Source: Nothophaeocryptopus gaeumannii (taxonomy: Eukaryota; Ascomycota; Dothideomycetes; Mycosphaerellales; Mycosphaerellaceae). From it: 64,000 nucleotides of DNA. The notes under the pieces were generated by a model, which saw only the letters and a list, made by a program, of their open reading frames with translations, ran no database searches and was not told where the DNA came from. Numbering within the stretch: the stretch's first letter is position 1; every line of letters begins with the position of its first letter. The stretch is from assembly GCA_031771865.1 (NCBI GenBank), contig JASISA010000036.1, positions 1,178,001-1,242,000 on the forward strand. The letters are read 5' to 3'. The translations under genes were made by a program, and so were the position numbers. Positions 1 through 10,395 of this stretch are shown here, piece by piece.

Positions 1-189
1 GATCTGCGACTCTTGCAGCATGATGTGCATCCTGAGTGCACTGATGCTTTCAAGAGTCAAGTCTCGAGATGTGATAAGCTTGACAGTGCTTTGAAAGCTC
101 GAAACAAATGCCTGATCATGCACGAGATGCGCCTTTCCTCAACGCCATCAACTCCATGCCCAGGCCATCAAAAATGCTGTTATCAATGA
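1..189 (+). CDS. possible 3' end of a gene cut by the window edge
   Basis: The first reading frame is open from base 1 to a TGA at 187-189 and gives 62 residues rich in Lys, Asp, Cys and Arg (it begins DLRLLQHDVHPEC). The composition looks coding but no family is recognised and the 5' part lies outside the window. It would converge on the minus-strand Wdr8 gene. It could equally be a chance open frame. Confidence 0.22.
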   Translation, partial: DLRLLQHDVHPECTDAFKSQVSRCDKLDSALKARNKCLIMHEMRLSSTPSTPCPGHQKCCYQ

Positions 190-411
190 TAGAAGAAGTC
201 ATTGAAGGCAGCGATTTCTGGAAGATGGCAGCTGTACGCCTTTTGAGTGCAGAGTATCTGGACTCTTGGCATCAGAAGCTAAGATTAGGTGCGGAGGCCC
301 ACAAATCATGCGCCGCTTATTTGTTCGGAGATCACCGACTCATGATCTGGACTTCAGTCTGGTTCTTCCAAAGGTCATCAATGCCAGAATTGATGTGCTC
401 GATCGAGAGTT

Positions 412-1998
412 TCAGAATATCTCGCTATCGTCCAAAGGGTCCAGCTCCTGCTGCAGAGGCTTCAGTTTCTTCTCCCGGAACGTGTCTTCAAGGGCACCCT
501 CATCGGCGTCTTCGGCTTCGACATCAATGTCGACTCTCTCGGTGTAGGATGGCTCGGTCTTCGGCGGAAGAGGTTTGCGGCCGGATAACACATCCAGAAG
601 CGAATCTTCGCTGGCACCTTCTTCGAATTCCGGCTCGAACGCTAACGGCTTCGATGTGCGAGGGGTTTCTTCGGATTCATCACGACCTTCCGGGAAGAAC
701 AGCTTGAATTGACTCCTCTGCGTAACCATGATAATGGGCCTATCATTTGATGCTGTCTGGATCCAGGAAAGACGTGCGATTGTTGCTGCGTCGGTGTGGT
801 AGGAACTTGGCGGCTCTCCGGAAACGACATCGAAGAGATGGGCGACCGCTTCTGCGCAGTCGATCATGAGAGTCTCTGCACGAGATGGATGCCAGTGCAA
901 TCGGCGAACATTGCCATGCTGGATGATGACAGCATGAGCGGACAGCGTTGCCATGTTCCAGATCCACACGGTGTTGAGCATCCGGCTATCTCGAGTGGCC
1001 AGGTAGCTGCCATCGCAGCTGAAGCAGGCTTCTGCGACTCCTTGCTCTACTGAATCTGAAGTTGGTCTTGTCCTCGACAGTGGTGGTGATACGGGTTGGG
1101 GAAGGAAAGTGTAGGAACGCTCGTTTGTTGCGGAAACATTCTCTTGCCAGACTGGAGCTTGTTCATTGACGGGGACAGTACCCTGATCAATTGTTGTAGT
1201 ATGCTCGATGACAGCGAGTGGCGCGAATATTTTGGTGTTTAAGAGCTCGATCTTTCCGTCATAGTGTGAAAGTCCGAGAATGCGGCCATCTGGAGACCAT
1301 ACTATGGATTTGACGCCAAGTACGACATTTGAAGTTTTTGATGCTGGGTATGAGCGGAATAGGTGTCCATCCGGTGTGTAGATGTAGATATTCGGAACAG
1401 CAGTTGGTGTATCGAGGAGTGCCAGCCATCTACCATCGGATGACCATGACAATGATTGAACATCAGTGGTTGGAAGCTTGATCAATGCGGGAGTCTGACC
1501 GGGCGCGGAAAAGTGCAGAGCGAGATGGTCTTCCGATCCAGTCCTCGAGAGAAGTGCAAAGAGCGCAGGTGAGCTGTTTCCAGGTCGACCTTGCCAGATC
1601 TTGTTTTCGCCAGTAGTCTTGACATCTGGAAGGTCTGCAGATCTACCAGTGCTCAAGCTGAAGAGTTTCGCTTTTCCGAATTCCCATGTTACCAGCACAT
1701 GGTCATTGCCAATGAAGTCCGCTGAAGAAATCTTCCCCAGTCCGCCACTGCCATTGCTGATGCTCGCCAGATCCTCAAAGTCTTCAATGTCAACCACATT
1801 GACGCCGCGATGGGACATGACCAGCACTCGATAGCCATCCGCGTTCCATTTTATCGAGGTAATTTCCTTGTCGTTGAAAATCGCGTGTCCGCCGGTCACT
1901 GCAGGTTCGCGTCTTCTTATGCTTTGGCGACATAGTTTGTTATTGTTGCCGAACGCGATGTACGCGCCGTCTGGCGATGCTGCCGAGCAGGTCTGCAT
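412..1998 (-). CDS. wdr8: WD-repeat protein, WRAP73/Wdr8 family
   Basis: About 528 residues counted from the first real ATG (1998). WD-type blades with SPDG/SSDG turns run along the protein (SPDGAYIAFG, WSSDGRWLAL, WSPDGRILGLSHYDGK, then YLATRD, VWIWN and LHWHPSR). The order and wording of these blades match WRAP73 (WDR8), in particular the GVKS..WSPDG....YDGK..LLN block and the later YLATRN..P..VW.W block. In fission yeast Wdr8 works with Msd1 and kinesin-14 Pkl1 to anchor microtubule minus ends at spindle poles; a similar role here is inferred. The C-terminal 90 residues are acidic and low-complexity. The frame stays open upstream to about 2115 without an ATG, and a CAATGCAG acceptor precedes the first blade, so a short first exon may exist upstream (for example one starting MRMTLPDK); the true start is uncertain. 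Confidence 0.8.
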   Translation of the reverse strand: MQTCSAASPDGAYIAFGNNNKLCRQSIRRREPAVTGGHAIFNDKEITSIKWNADGYRVLVMSHRGVNVVDIEDFEDLASISNGSGGLGKISSADFIGNDHVLVTWEFGKAKLFSLSTGRSADLPDVKTTGENKIWQGRPGNSSPALFALLSRTGSEDHLALHFSAPGQTPALIKLPTTDVQSLSWSSDGRWLALLDTPTAVPNIYIYTPDGHLFRSYPASKTSNVVLGVKSIVWSPDGRILGLSHYDGKIELLNTKIFAPLAVIEHTTTIDQGTVPVNEQAPVWQENVSATNERSYTFLPQPVSPPLSRTRPTSDSVEQGVAEACFSCDGSYLATRDSRMLNTVWIWNMATLSAHAVIIQHGNVRRLHWHPSRAETLMIDCAEAVAHLFDVVSGEPPSSYHTDAATIARLSWIQTASNDRPIIMVTQRSQFKLFFPEGRDESEETPRTSKPLAFEPEFEEGASEDSLLDVLSGRKPLPPKTEPSYTERVDIDVEAEDADEGALEDTFREKKLKPLQQELDPLDDSEIF

Positions 1999-2691
1999 TG
2001 TGATGAAGGCGACATGAGGTTGTTGACGCGCGTGTGTGGGGGAAGGAGGCCCCAAACAAATATCGGAAGTGGGGCGAGAGGGATATGTTGGCCTGAGGCT
2101 AGCAGAGCGTTTCACATGCAGACTTTGTCGGGAAGCGTCATTCTCATCAACGGCACCAACTTCCTACTGTATCCCAGATCAATCAGAAACCATATAGCTG
2201 GACTGGCCTCCATTCAGGATTGACATTTTCCGGAGGAGATCCCCGTTTTCGTCTGCTTCAGTGTCCTCAAGGAGGTTCCAATCGGCAACTTAACCTCGGC
2301 ATCGGGGCGCTCTCTTGGGCCCATTGGGAGTCCACCGGCGTTCGTACAATGATTTCAGAATGGCAAGGCGAGACTGATATGAGCATCTGGACATACCGTT
2401 GAAAGGAAACGTTGTGAACGCAGCACATCTGACCTGACCAATGGTGGGGCTGACCCTGTCAAGTAGAAAGTACTTTGGCGCTGGGTGAACTCTGACCAGG
2501 CTTCTCCACACTCGGTACCTTAGCGCTCCAGGATGTACCACCTCGGGTGAGCGGCCGAGGCTATGGGATGAGATGAGTGAGCTTGCCGACCTTGCAAACA
2601 TGCACAGCTTATTACCTATCCTCCTGCCGCTGTTGCAGGGGAAGCAGCTGTACATCACTCCTGACCAGAGAGCATCGACACCAACGTGGAC
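1999..2691. promoter_or_regulatory. divergent intergenic region between Wdr8 and PEX11C
   Basis: This 0.7-kb stretch separates two genes transcribed away from each other and must hold both promoters, plus a possible first exon of the Wdr8 gene. Open frames inside it lack coding character. No specific promoter element was identified. Confidence 0.4.
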
Positions 2692-3677
2692 ATGAGCGAG
2701 CCAGCATCACAACCAGGAGCTCCGTCGGACGGTGCTCAGAGTATACCACCACCATCTGGGAAGAGCCCCGCCAAGGATGTCCAGAAGAAGATGCCGTCCC
2801 AGCTCGTCAAAGTTCTGGCGACGCCAGATCGCATCATACTGCGACTGAACAAGTATGAAAGCCAGGCGTCCACAGTGAAGCTATCCTGACCCGCTATAGA
2901 CTCCTTGCTGCTCCCGGCGGCTTGAGTGCCTTCCTCTCCACCTTCAACTACACCCTCTACCTCATCGCCCACCTTGACGCCAAGTCAGCTCCTCTCAAGG
3001 CGAAGCTCTATCATCTCCTCAACCGCAATGCCGCCACTCCAAAGGTCACTCCTCCCGTGCCAACTGAGCCATCCCCGTTCGCAGCCCTCGGCTCGCTCCT
3101 CTCCGCGACCCGAACGACCCTCCGATTGTTCGGCTTGTTTCCAATGTATGCTTGGGCTCGCCAACTATCTCAAGGCCCCAAGCCAGGCCAAGATCAAGTG
3201 CTGTACGCGACAGCAGTGACACAATGCGCACTGTACATTGTATTCCAGGGCTTGGAGAACATTGCGCTCTTGACGGATAGCAAGATCCTCCCAGCGTCGC
3301 TTACAACTAGGTGGACGGAGAAGCAGGGAGGCAAGACGAGTGCCATATACTTGACAGCATACCGAGCATGGTTTCTCGGCTTCTGCTGCGACTTTGTCAG
3401 GCTATTCCGCGAGGCTCAATTGGAGCGCAACAAGCGTGCCAATCGCAGCTCGTCTGAGAAGAGCGATCTGACCACGAGGTCCCAAGACCAGAAGTTTGAC
3501 GAGAAGTGGTACGCCGATGTCCTCGTGCCGATGGCGTGGTTTCCAGTCGGCTTCCAGTTCTCTTCCTGGAACGAGTCCGGCTTCCCAGGATTCAACTTGG
3601 GTCTCATGGGAGCTTGCGGTGCATTTGCAGGCTTCAGCAAGACGAAGGCTTTGTGGGATGCGACTGCGGATGCTTAG
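2692..3677 (+). CDS. pex11C: peroxisomal biogenesis factor, PEX11C-like
   Basis: Exons 2692-2852 and 2900-3677 (312 residues). The 47-nt intron begins GTATGA, has a CTGAC branch point and ends CTATAG; removing it joins DRIILRLNK to LLAAPGGLSAFL in frame. PEX11 proteins remodel and divide the peroxisomal membrane. Family signs are the N-terminal amphipathic DR..LRLNK segment (about residues 44-53), the RTTLRLFGLFPMYAW segment (about 125-140), a long helical middle with YIVFQGLENIALL, and a C-terminal WFPVGFQFS....GF..G..GA membrane segment. The first 40 residues are Pro/Ser-rich and disordered, as is usual in the fungal C-type paralogue. An in-frame GTG at 2686 precedes the ATG but the ATG fits better. 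It is divergent to Wdr8. Assignment to PEX11C rather than another PEX11 type rests on remembered family patterns. Confidence 0.82.
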
Positions 3678-3955
3678 AAACCTTCGTACTTGCCATTCTG
3701 TGCTGAGAGGGTGGAGGACATCACAAAGGAGAAGGAGAATGACGAAATGTTTGCGGCTTACCTGAGCCAAGTACTATCGCGGGAGCATCGGGCAAGAAGG
3801 CCGGCGGACCCAAGAGCGGACGAAGACTGATACCAGGTATATTTCACAGCGGGTTGACCGATTTGCAGGGAGTTGCGGCACTTTCGCTAGCTGCGAGATC
3901 GACTTTTCAATTTGTTCAGCAAATGCAATGCCTTCTTACCAACGACGAACTTCAC
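3678..3955 (+). other. short intergenic stretch with a coding-like tail
   Basis: Downstream of PEX11C one frame (about 3700-3829) reads EKENDEMFAAYLSQVL then a basic tail and TGA. It has no start codon and may be a relic or chance. Otherwise this is the 3' space between two converging genes. Confidence 0.2.
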
Positions 3956-4698
3956 CTAGCTCTCGCAGCTTTTCTCAGATTGATGCTTTTCATCCTCTTC
4001 CAAATCTGGCTTGCACGTCCGTCCACGAGCCTCAAGCCAGCGAGCTCCCGGTACGCGCCATGTTCTCGATGGTGGCCTCTCCATTAGCTGCTGGTGCGTG
4101 ATCCGCCTTCGATAGACGTCCACCGGACGCCCAGCGAGATACACCAATAAGCCCGCCAAGCCTACAACGAGCAGGATGACGATGGTTCCTTTCCAGGTCA
4201 CCCAGAATGTTGCTGCCCTTGCAGTAGCGAGCGTCTCCCACACACTATCTCTATCAACTTTTCGTCGGACTGCATGGCCAGGAATATCTGAGGCAGCTCG
4301 AACCCAGGTTGTACTGTTCCAAGGCTGCCAGATCAAGAGAACCACGATAATGAAAATGACGACCCAGCTGGTAGCCAACACGCAACTGTTTCATTTGTTC
4401 AACCTCCTCATCCGGATGCTGTCGCTGTCTGCGCTGTCTCCACGAGTCGCCGTTCGCTCTGATGCGTCTGATGAAAACCGAGGGACAGTGCCTGGCATAG
4501 TGTTTCGGATCTCACTGCCCGCGATTGTGGCACTTGGGATAGATCCGTATGACCTATCCGCGTGCGGTCAGCATACGGTCATATCGTCCAGGGGTCTACG
4601 ATCACCTGCTCTAAACTTACCTGGTTGATGAGTGGCTGTGAGCGCCAATGATTTCTTGTATCAACATGTCTTAGTCTGCTCATTAAATTCTTCCCCAT
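3956..4698 (-). CDS. small protein with two membrane segments, unknown function
   Basis: Proposed exons on the minus strand: 4698-4621, 4553-4516 and 4385-3956 (181 residues). Intron 1 starts GTAAGTTT and ends GCTGAC...GGATAG; intron 2 starts GTGAGA and ends GAAACAG; phases agree throughout (0, then 2). The last exon has two clear hydrophobic stretches, VVIFIIVVLLIW and IVILLVVGLAGLLVYLAG, about 60 residues apart, followed by a basic then acidic tail (DLEEDEKHQSEKSCES). This suggests a hairpin membrane protein with a cytosolic tail. The last exon alone has no ATG, only GTG, which is why the two small upstream exons were sought. No family is recognised. The membrane segments are firm; the 5' exons are inference. 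Confidence 0.42.
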
Positions 4699-5314
4699 CA
4701 CAAATCACATAGTGTCCTGATAGTTATAGGTACAGTCATCTTTATCTTCAATGTCTTGTTTGCTCAGGCAGTTCAATTGAGAACTGTCTTGGATTCTGGA
4801 GATCCTTCTTCCTACGCTTCTTGAATGGATGTAGGCTCGCATGTCTCAGTCTGCGAGCGCATTCTTGGCCTCTATACCGGTAGACTGGATTGTTCATTTA
4901 TCGCCACTGAGCATCTCCAAATGTCATGTCCATGCAATATGCATGTGGTCGGTGGTGAGTGAATGCAGGTCTCACATGGCAAGGGTGGGTCCAAGCAGCC
5001 AATCACAGCGTTTCAATGGCGTCTTGGCAGTCAAGGGCATCACGACTTCACATTCTGCGATCTCGATTGAACTCTCGACATCTCGAGAACTTATTGACTT
5101 TGCATTTGGATACATCGGCTTCGCGAGTGATGGTGAGAACTTGAAAAGGATCTTACTCGCTTCCGCTGCGATGCGCAGGATGACTGGTGATTTCCATTCT
5201 CGCCACACAGAAGTGCCTTGAAGCGAACACCGCAGTTGGCGGAAGACGAAAAAGCATTGCTTTCCATCAAAAAGAGGATCAAGACTCAGAAAAAGAAGCT
5301 GACAGAAGGATACC
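4699..5314. promoter_or_regulatory. divergent intergenic region
   Basis: About 0.6 kb between the two-TM gene (-) and the coiled-coil gene (+). It contains open frames on both strands (for example 4841-5221) without recognisable domains or typical codon use, so they were not called. No repeat or RNA gene seen. Confidence 0.35.
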
Positions 5315-6283
5315 ATGGCAACCATAGTACGCCTGCTGAACAGGCTACTGCCCTTCGCAACACCCGGGACACCTGTTCTTCAAGACCTGGTTCATCTTGG
5401 CGTCATATGTGCCTTGCTCTATTACGCACCTCAGATCCAGGAACGATTACAGCAGTACAGACAAACTCAAGGCACGGGAGAAGCACCAGAACCTGACCAG
5501 GCGGAGGCTCCGGTCGAGGAGGGAGCGCCGCATGAGCCAGAGGCCGAGCAGGAACGCTTGAACCATGACCATGAGAACCATAACAACGAACAAGACGATG
5601 GGAACCAGGATGCACACTTTCAACACCAGAATGGCGCCCTTCCAAACGGTGCCCCCATCCACGATCCAGAAGATGGTCCCGCCAACCCTGCCCGCGACCT
5701 ACCCCAGCAGCAACGCAACGTCGGCGCCAAAAAAGCAAAATCCCTAGCCCGCAAAGACCGTCGCCGCGCCTACAACGAGTTCCAACGGTCCCAAGGCGAC
5801 GCTAAACGTCAACGCGAAGCCGAAGAAGCATCCGAACGAGAAGTTTTCTTAGCCGCCGAACGCGAGAGACGGAGGGCTGCTGAGGCGAAGTTTGCGGAAC
5901 AGAAAGCTAAGGAGAGGGAGAAGAAGAAAGAACAGGAGAAGAGGGAGAGGGAGGAAGCAATTATGAGGCGGGAGAGGGCGGTGGAGATTGTGAGGGGGGA
6001 GTTGGAAGGAAAGAGGAGGATGTGTAATGTTTTTGAGGTTCTTGGAAAGGTGGGTGGGGACGTGGATGACGTTTGGTTGGAGAAGCTGTTGAAGAGTAGT
6101 GGGATTCTAGGAAAAGGGAATGCTGGGGAGGTGACGATGATTACGAGTACGGGGTGGATTGTGAAGGTGAGGAGAGAAGATATGCAAGCTACGTATGAGA
6201 GGGTGGCGGAGGATGCGAAGGGTGAGATCAGTTCCGAAGAAGTTGGGTTGGCGCTTGAGAAGGTGTTGAAAGAGGGAAGATGA
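5315..6283 (+). CDS. TM and coiled-coil protein, unknown function
   Basis: Single exon, 322 residues, good start context (ACCATGG). Residues 22-40 form one hydrophobic segment (VHLGVICALLYYAPQI), probably a membrane anchor or signal anchor. Residues 45-135 are polar and Asn/Glu/His-rich. Residues 140-240 are a long highly charged helix of Lys/Arg/Glu (AERERRRAAEAKFAEQKAKE), probably a coiled coil. The last 80 residues form a compact domain (VFEVLGKVGGDVDDVWLEKLL ending GLALEKVL) of winged-helix-like appearance. It looks like a lineage-conserved ascomycete protein whose name I do not know. The 5' half is C-rich at third positions and the 3' half G-rich, a marked strand-composition switch around 5,860. 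Confidence 0.7.
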   Translation: MATIVRLLNRLLPFATPGTPVLQDLVHLGVICALLYYAPQIQERLQQYRQTQGTGEAPEPDQAEAPVEEGAPHEPEAEQERLNHDHENHNNEQDDGNQDAHFQHQNGALPNGAPIHDPEDGPANPARDLPQQQRNVGAKKAKSLARKDRRRAYNEFQRSQGDAKRQREAEEASEREVFLAAERERRRAAEAKFAEQKAKEREKKKEQEKREREEAIMRRERAVEIVRGELEGKRRMCNVFEVLGKVGGDVDDVWLEKLLKSSGILGKGNAGEVTMITSTGWIVKVRREDMQATYERVAEDAKGEISSEEVGLALEKVLKEGR

Positions 6284-6362
6284 GGTTCATTCTGACGGAC
6301 TAAGAAATCGGAGCATTACTTACTTGCGCCAACCCGGCAACTAAAGATGAACATTCTCGGCA

Positions 6363-7652
6363 TCACAACCTCCACGGTGGCCAACGATCCCGATACGAGT
6401 CAATAATCTGACTCTCAACACCTCGACCCGGACACGGAGTCTCGAATTCGCTCTCCTCGCCATGCGAATAGATCGAGGACGCCACAAATTTTTTGGACGT
6501 CTTCTGTAGTGCTGGTTGCGAAGAAGGCACATTCCTGTTTGCACCGATTGGAGGTGGAGGCAATGGCGTGCTGGTATCAGCAGCCTCAAAGCGTAGTCTT
6601 GCAGCATGACATGTCGTCTCGCTCACATTCGACGCACGAGGGTTAGCAGAATATCCTGGGTCTGGACATGGAGACTTTGGCTGTGTTATTGGAGTCCGAA
6701 AGGGATTCGATGTCGATGTCGGAGGCGCTCGGTTCTCATCTGCGAAGGGGTTCGATGAAGCCATTGCTTCATACTCAACCTCAGCCTCATACTGCTGCTG
6801 TCGTTGCTGGTGTTGCTGCTGTAGGATAATATTAGCAGTCGCGATATGATGACCCTGTTCAGAGGATCTTGCAGGACGTACCGGTCGCCTTCTCCTCTCC
6901 TCACCCTTGAATCCCCTCATCTCCCTGACCTGCGCAACGAAGTCCGCGATGTATGCACGACTCTCGGTAGCTTTTCCAGAGCGGCGGTCGGTGTCAAGCA
7001 ACTCAACCGCAAAATCCCACATACTCAACACACTCCCCTCACTCTCCCGTCCTTGCGGAATAGAAGCTTTAATCCACTCCTCCATCCATCTAATCCTCTT
7101 ACTCTTCGCCCATTTCCCCTCCCCAATACCCGCAATCAACACACCACCCAACACAACCAGCGTAGGTACGTCTCGGGCGATTCGGGAAAGATTGCATGCA
7201 GAGCATTTATGATCATGATCCAAATACTTCCAAGAACTCGTATTCAAACGATTATAGATCGCGAAAAAGTCACGAGGTTTCGTCCAAATCGCATTCATAT
7301 CTTCCAACGTCCTCAATGTGCGACGGTCCATTGCCGGAGAATGATGTGTCCACCATCTGCGGAGCGAGTCGTCCGAGACAGTCCTCTTCACCACCACCTC
7401 AAGCATACTCCCGATCAGAAGCGGACTAATCTTTTCGTGTAAAGAGCAGGAGGTAGTAGTGAGTTTTGGATGTTTGCTTTTCAGATGCGAAGGGAGGGAA
7501 GATATTTCTTTGCGGATCTGGGATTCGTGAGTTGAAGGAGAAGTGGATGGGATGCGGAAGACGGGGGCGAGGAGTTCGATATCTCTGTGTGAGAGGTCAG
7601 TGTAGTCCGCTGGGATGGAACGGTTGTGTCGCGACCCGCGCGAGGAAGCCAT
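6363..7652 (-). CDS. hypothetical protein
   Basis: 429 residues from the ATG at 7652 (MASSRGSRHNRS); the open frame continues upstream but this is the first well-placed Met. Residues about 60-230 look folded and helical, with a WKYLDHDHKC..CNLSR segment containing a CxxC pair and a hydrophobic VLGGVLIAGIG stretch. The C-terminal 170 residues are disordered (Q-rich run QQQHQQRQQQ, then NPFADENRAPP and Pro/Ser-rich sequence) and carry two NPF tripeptides (NPFAD, NPFRT), which in other proteins bind EH domains. No family recognised. It lies tail to tail with the coiled-coil gene, 79 bp apart. Confidence 0.6.
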   Translation of the reverse strand: MASSRGSRHNRSIPADYTDLSHRDIELLAPVFRIPSTSPSTHESQIRKEISSLPSHLKSKHPKLTTTSCSLHEKISPLLIGSMLEVVVKRTVSDDSLRRWWTHHSPAMDRRTLRTLEDMNAIWTKPRDFFAIYNRLNTSSWKYLDHDHKCSACNLSRIARDVPTLVVLGGVLIAGIGEGKWAKSKRIRWMEEWIKASIPQGRESEGSVLSMWDFAVELLDTDRRSGKATESRAYIADFVAQVREMRGFKGEERRRRPVRPARSSEQGHHIATANIILQQQHQQRQQQYEAEVEYEAMASSNPFADENRAPPTSTSNPFRTPITQPKSPCPDPGYSANPRASNVSETTCHAARLRFEAADTSTPLPPPPIGANRNVPSSQPALQKTSKKFVASSIYSHGEESEFETPCPGRGVESQIIDSYRDRWPPWRL

Positions 7653-8181
7653 TCTGCTGAGCATGATGGTTCGAGTCGTTAATCTCTGTGGTTCTAGAAC
7701 GAGTCGGTGATTTTTTTTGCAAGCTCGAAGAAGTAGCAATCTGTCTTGTATCTTCTCCAAGCAATGCGTCGAGTATCAGTGAACGAACTTGGGGTGAAAG
7801 AAACAATTCGAGATCAAACAACAGGTCTCAGACACTGTCGCAACATCTCATTGAGATATAATATTCCGAGTACAATGCATTATGCTTAGACAAAGGTGCT
7901 TTGTTTCGAATCTCTTCACAGTCGCTTCTTTCTTTCATCGTTCTCATCCGAACTCTGCTATCCTACGTGGCTATCAGCCAGTCACGGTTGGGTACGATCT
8001 GGTCTCGTTCTTGTTTTACTACTCTCACACTCCAAAACAGAGAGTACTGATGACCTTATTCATGCAATTTTGCCGCCGTGTCGAAACGCTTGAACGCTAA
8101 CAAATACATATTGGGGGAATGTGTCGTGAGATCTGAGGTCTAAATTATACTGGGGTCAAGATATCTGAGGACATCGTCTCA
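7653..8181. other. intergenic, no gene seen
   Basis: About 0.5 kb between two minus-strand genes, presumably the promoter of the 6.4-7.7 kb gene and the 3' UTR of the PHD gene. Small open frames (7882-8100) have no coding features. Confidence 0.35.
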
Positions 8182-10395
8182 TCATCGTGCGCGTCCTGGA
8201 TGAACACGTGTCGTAGGCTTCGTGCAGAGGAAGCAGGTGAAGGAGGGAAGCACGTTGCCTGGGCTGACTCCGATGCAGACTGCGTGAAGCCATTGGGTGC
8301 AGGATGTGCACTGGATCATTTGTCCACGTTCGCTGTTCACGCCGCAGGTGCAGCGTATGAGACGTTGTGGTTGCTGTAGATGGTTTCTTGGGAGAGGTTG
8401 CCCAAAGTGCATGTCCGAAAAGTGTTGCGGATTGGTTGGAGAAACGCTTTGTAGCTGTTCCATGGACATCATGCTCCATCTCCGATTATGTGCATCCAAG
8501 GAGTCCTCGTTCGACAGATTGAGCCCGCGAGTGAAGTCGTCTGAGCCGATGATAGAACCTCGACGGTCCTGAGATATGTCCATAGGAGCAGTATCGATCG
8601 AGGATGCAGAGCTTGCAACACGCCTCTGACCGTTGCGGCTTGGGGTGCGTTTCCGCACGCTGCCTCCTCGGCGAAGTTGTGCTGCTGCAGCGATTGCGGC
8701 TCTCGAGGGTGTCACCTTCATAGACACTGACGACGAAGAGCGTGAGATGCTGCCTCCGTCCAGTGTCTCGATTGGGGGATCAAGCTTGGCGGCTTTGGGA
8801 TGCCGTTCAGAACCGCGAGAGAAGCTGAAGGACTCTCTACGGCTAGCAGAATCTTGCTCGTCTTTCGACTCCTGATCGCTAGAATCACTGTCGAACAAGC
8901 CTGGGTACCTCTCACGTATCGACTTTGTCGGGCTGTGTTCCTGGCGGGGAGCATCCGTGCGCACGGTCCTTGCTCGCCCGCTCTCATCTACAGTGAGTAT
9001 TACGCTTGGTCTAGACTTCCGCTCTGAGATTGTCCCTAGTTGTGGCTTGCCGACACGCTTGAGCGGTGATGCCGTTCTTGGGACTTGTAAGACGCTGTTG
9101 CTCCTGCTGATTGAGTCCTTTGTAGTGAAAGACTGAGCGCTCCGAGGCCTCGCAGTGCCAGTGGTGTTGCTTCTCCGCAGCGAAGGTCTGGTAGCAGTAA
9201 CGGGTACTGACTGCACAGAAGCTGCAGTTGAGATGGAGTCATCAGTCGTGACAGTTTCGGATCGCTTGTGTTCTAGTTTCTGCGCCCTTTGCTGTTGCCC
9301 CGTGCCGCTATCCTTCCTGTTCGAAGCACCCTTGGGTTGAGACTTTCGTACCTTGGGCTGAAGCTCGATCTGCTCAGCGGGCTGAGGAGGCTGCACAGGC
9401 CGAGCAGGAGAGCTATACACCAACGACGGGTCGACGCCAGTAGTGATTGCAGGTGCGAGAGTGGGCATCACAGATGCTGGTCGGGTCATTGGATGCTGCA
9501 CTGGGAAGCTGTTCATGGCAGGGGTATTGAAAGACGCAGGAGCATGCGGCACGTGCTGCGATGGCCATTGCATGGGCTGAGACGAGGCGGGCGCGAACGG
9601 GTCATCAAGCATCGGTGGTTGTTGCGGCTGCTGATATATGTTTGGACTAGGTGTTTGGTCCCAAAGAAGCTGAGTCTGAGGCATTGCAGGGGCAGATGCT
9701 GGTCCGAAGTTGCCGAATTGGTAAACATCAGGCGAAAAGTGAAGCTGTGGAAACTGCATTGGCGTGGTCGTCACAGCCTGACCCTGCTGGCTGGCACTTG
9801 ACACTTGCTGAGGAGTCAAGATTCTTCTGGATGCTATGGTTGACGGAGTTCCAAATGCTACCGACTGCAACTGAGGTTTCTTTGCAGGAGTTCCTCGGGT
9901 GGGCGGCGGGGTCTGCATTTGGGCAGAATCGTAGGACATGGGCTGCGCATTGGGCATGAGAGTCATCTGGCCTTGACTGTAGATTGGGCTCACGACCCGA
10001 GGGTGATATCCTGCCTGTGCCTGGCCTGGCGGCGGCATGGCTTGACTGTTTGCAGGGCCTGCGGCCGCTTGAACACTGGCATAGTAATTGTTTCGCAGAG
10101 TATCGGAAGACGAGGGCTGTCTCTGGATCGGAGTCAAGGTGGCATAATCGGGCTGCTGGGGCGTGTAGCTCGGCATCTGCGGCGTGGAGAAGGCATCTTG
10201 GAAGTGAGAGGGGAAGGTCGAGGTTTTCGGGGTTTGGAAGACATTGTGGGTGTACGAAGCACTGGTGGGAGTCGCGGTTGGACTGGGAAAGTTCCAATCG
10301 ACGGCGCTGGTAGGGTGTCAGCTGTGGGATAGGTGGTGATGTGCTGGCTATGCGAGCAAGGCATACCCATTGTTGTATGTGTGGTCGAACTCCAT
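8182..10395 (-). CDS. PHD-finger protein
   Basis: Exons 10395-10367 and 10306-8182 (717 residues). The 60-nt intron starts GTATGC, has CTGAC near its end and ends TACCAG; splicing joins MEFDHTYNNG to AVDWNFPSPTATP. The C-terminus is a C4HC3 PHD finger: CTCG, then QCTSC, WLHAVC and FTCFLC (about residues 662-705), so the zinc-binding set C-x-C-x10-C-x2-C-x4-H-x2-C...C-x2-C is complete. The remaining 650 residues are disordered, Ser/Gln/Pro-rich with basic patches (RRGGSVRKRTPSRNGQRR). A PHD finger suggests nuclear chromatin reading, probably of histone H3 tails; target and complex are unknown. A C-terminal rather than internal PHD behind a long disordered arm is the main architectural feature. 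Confidence 0.78.
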
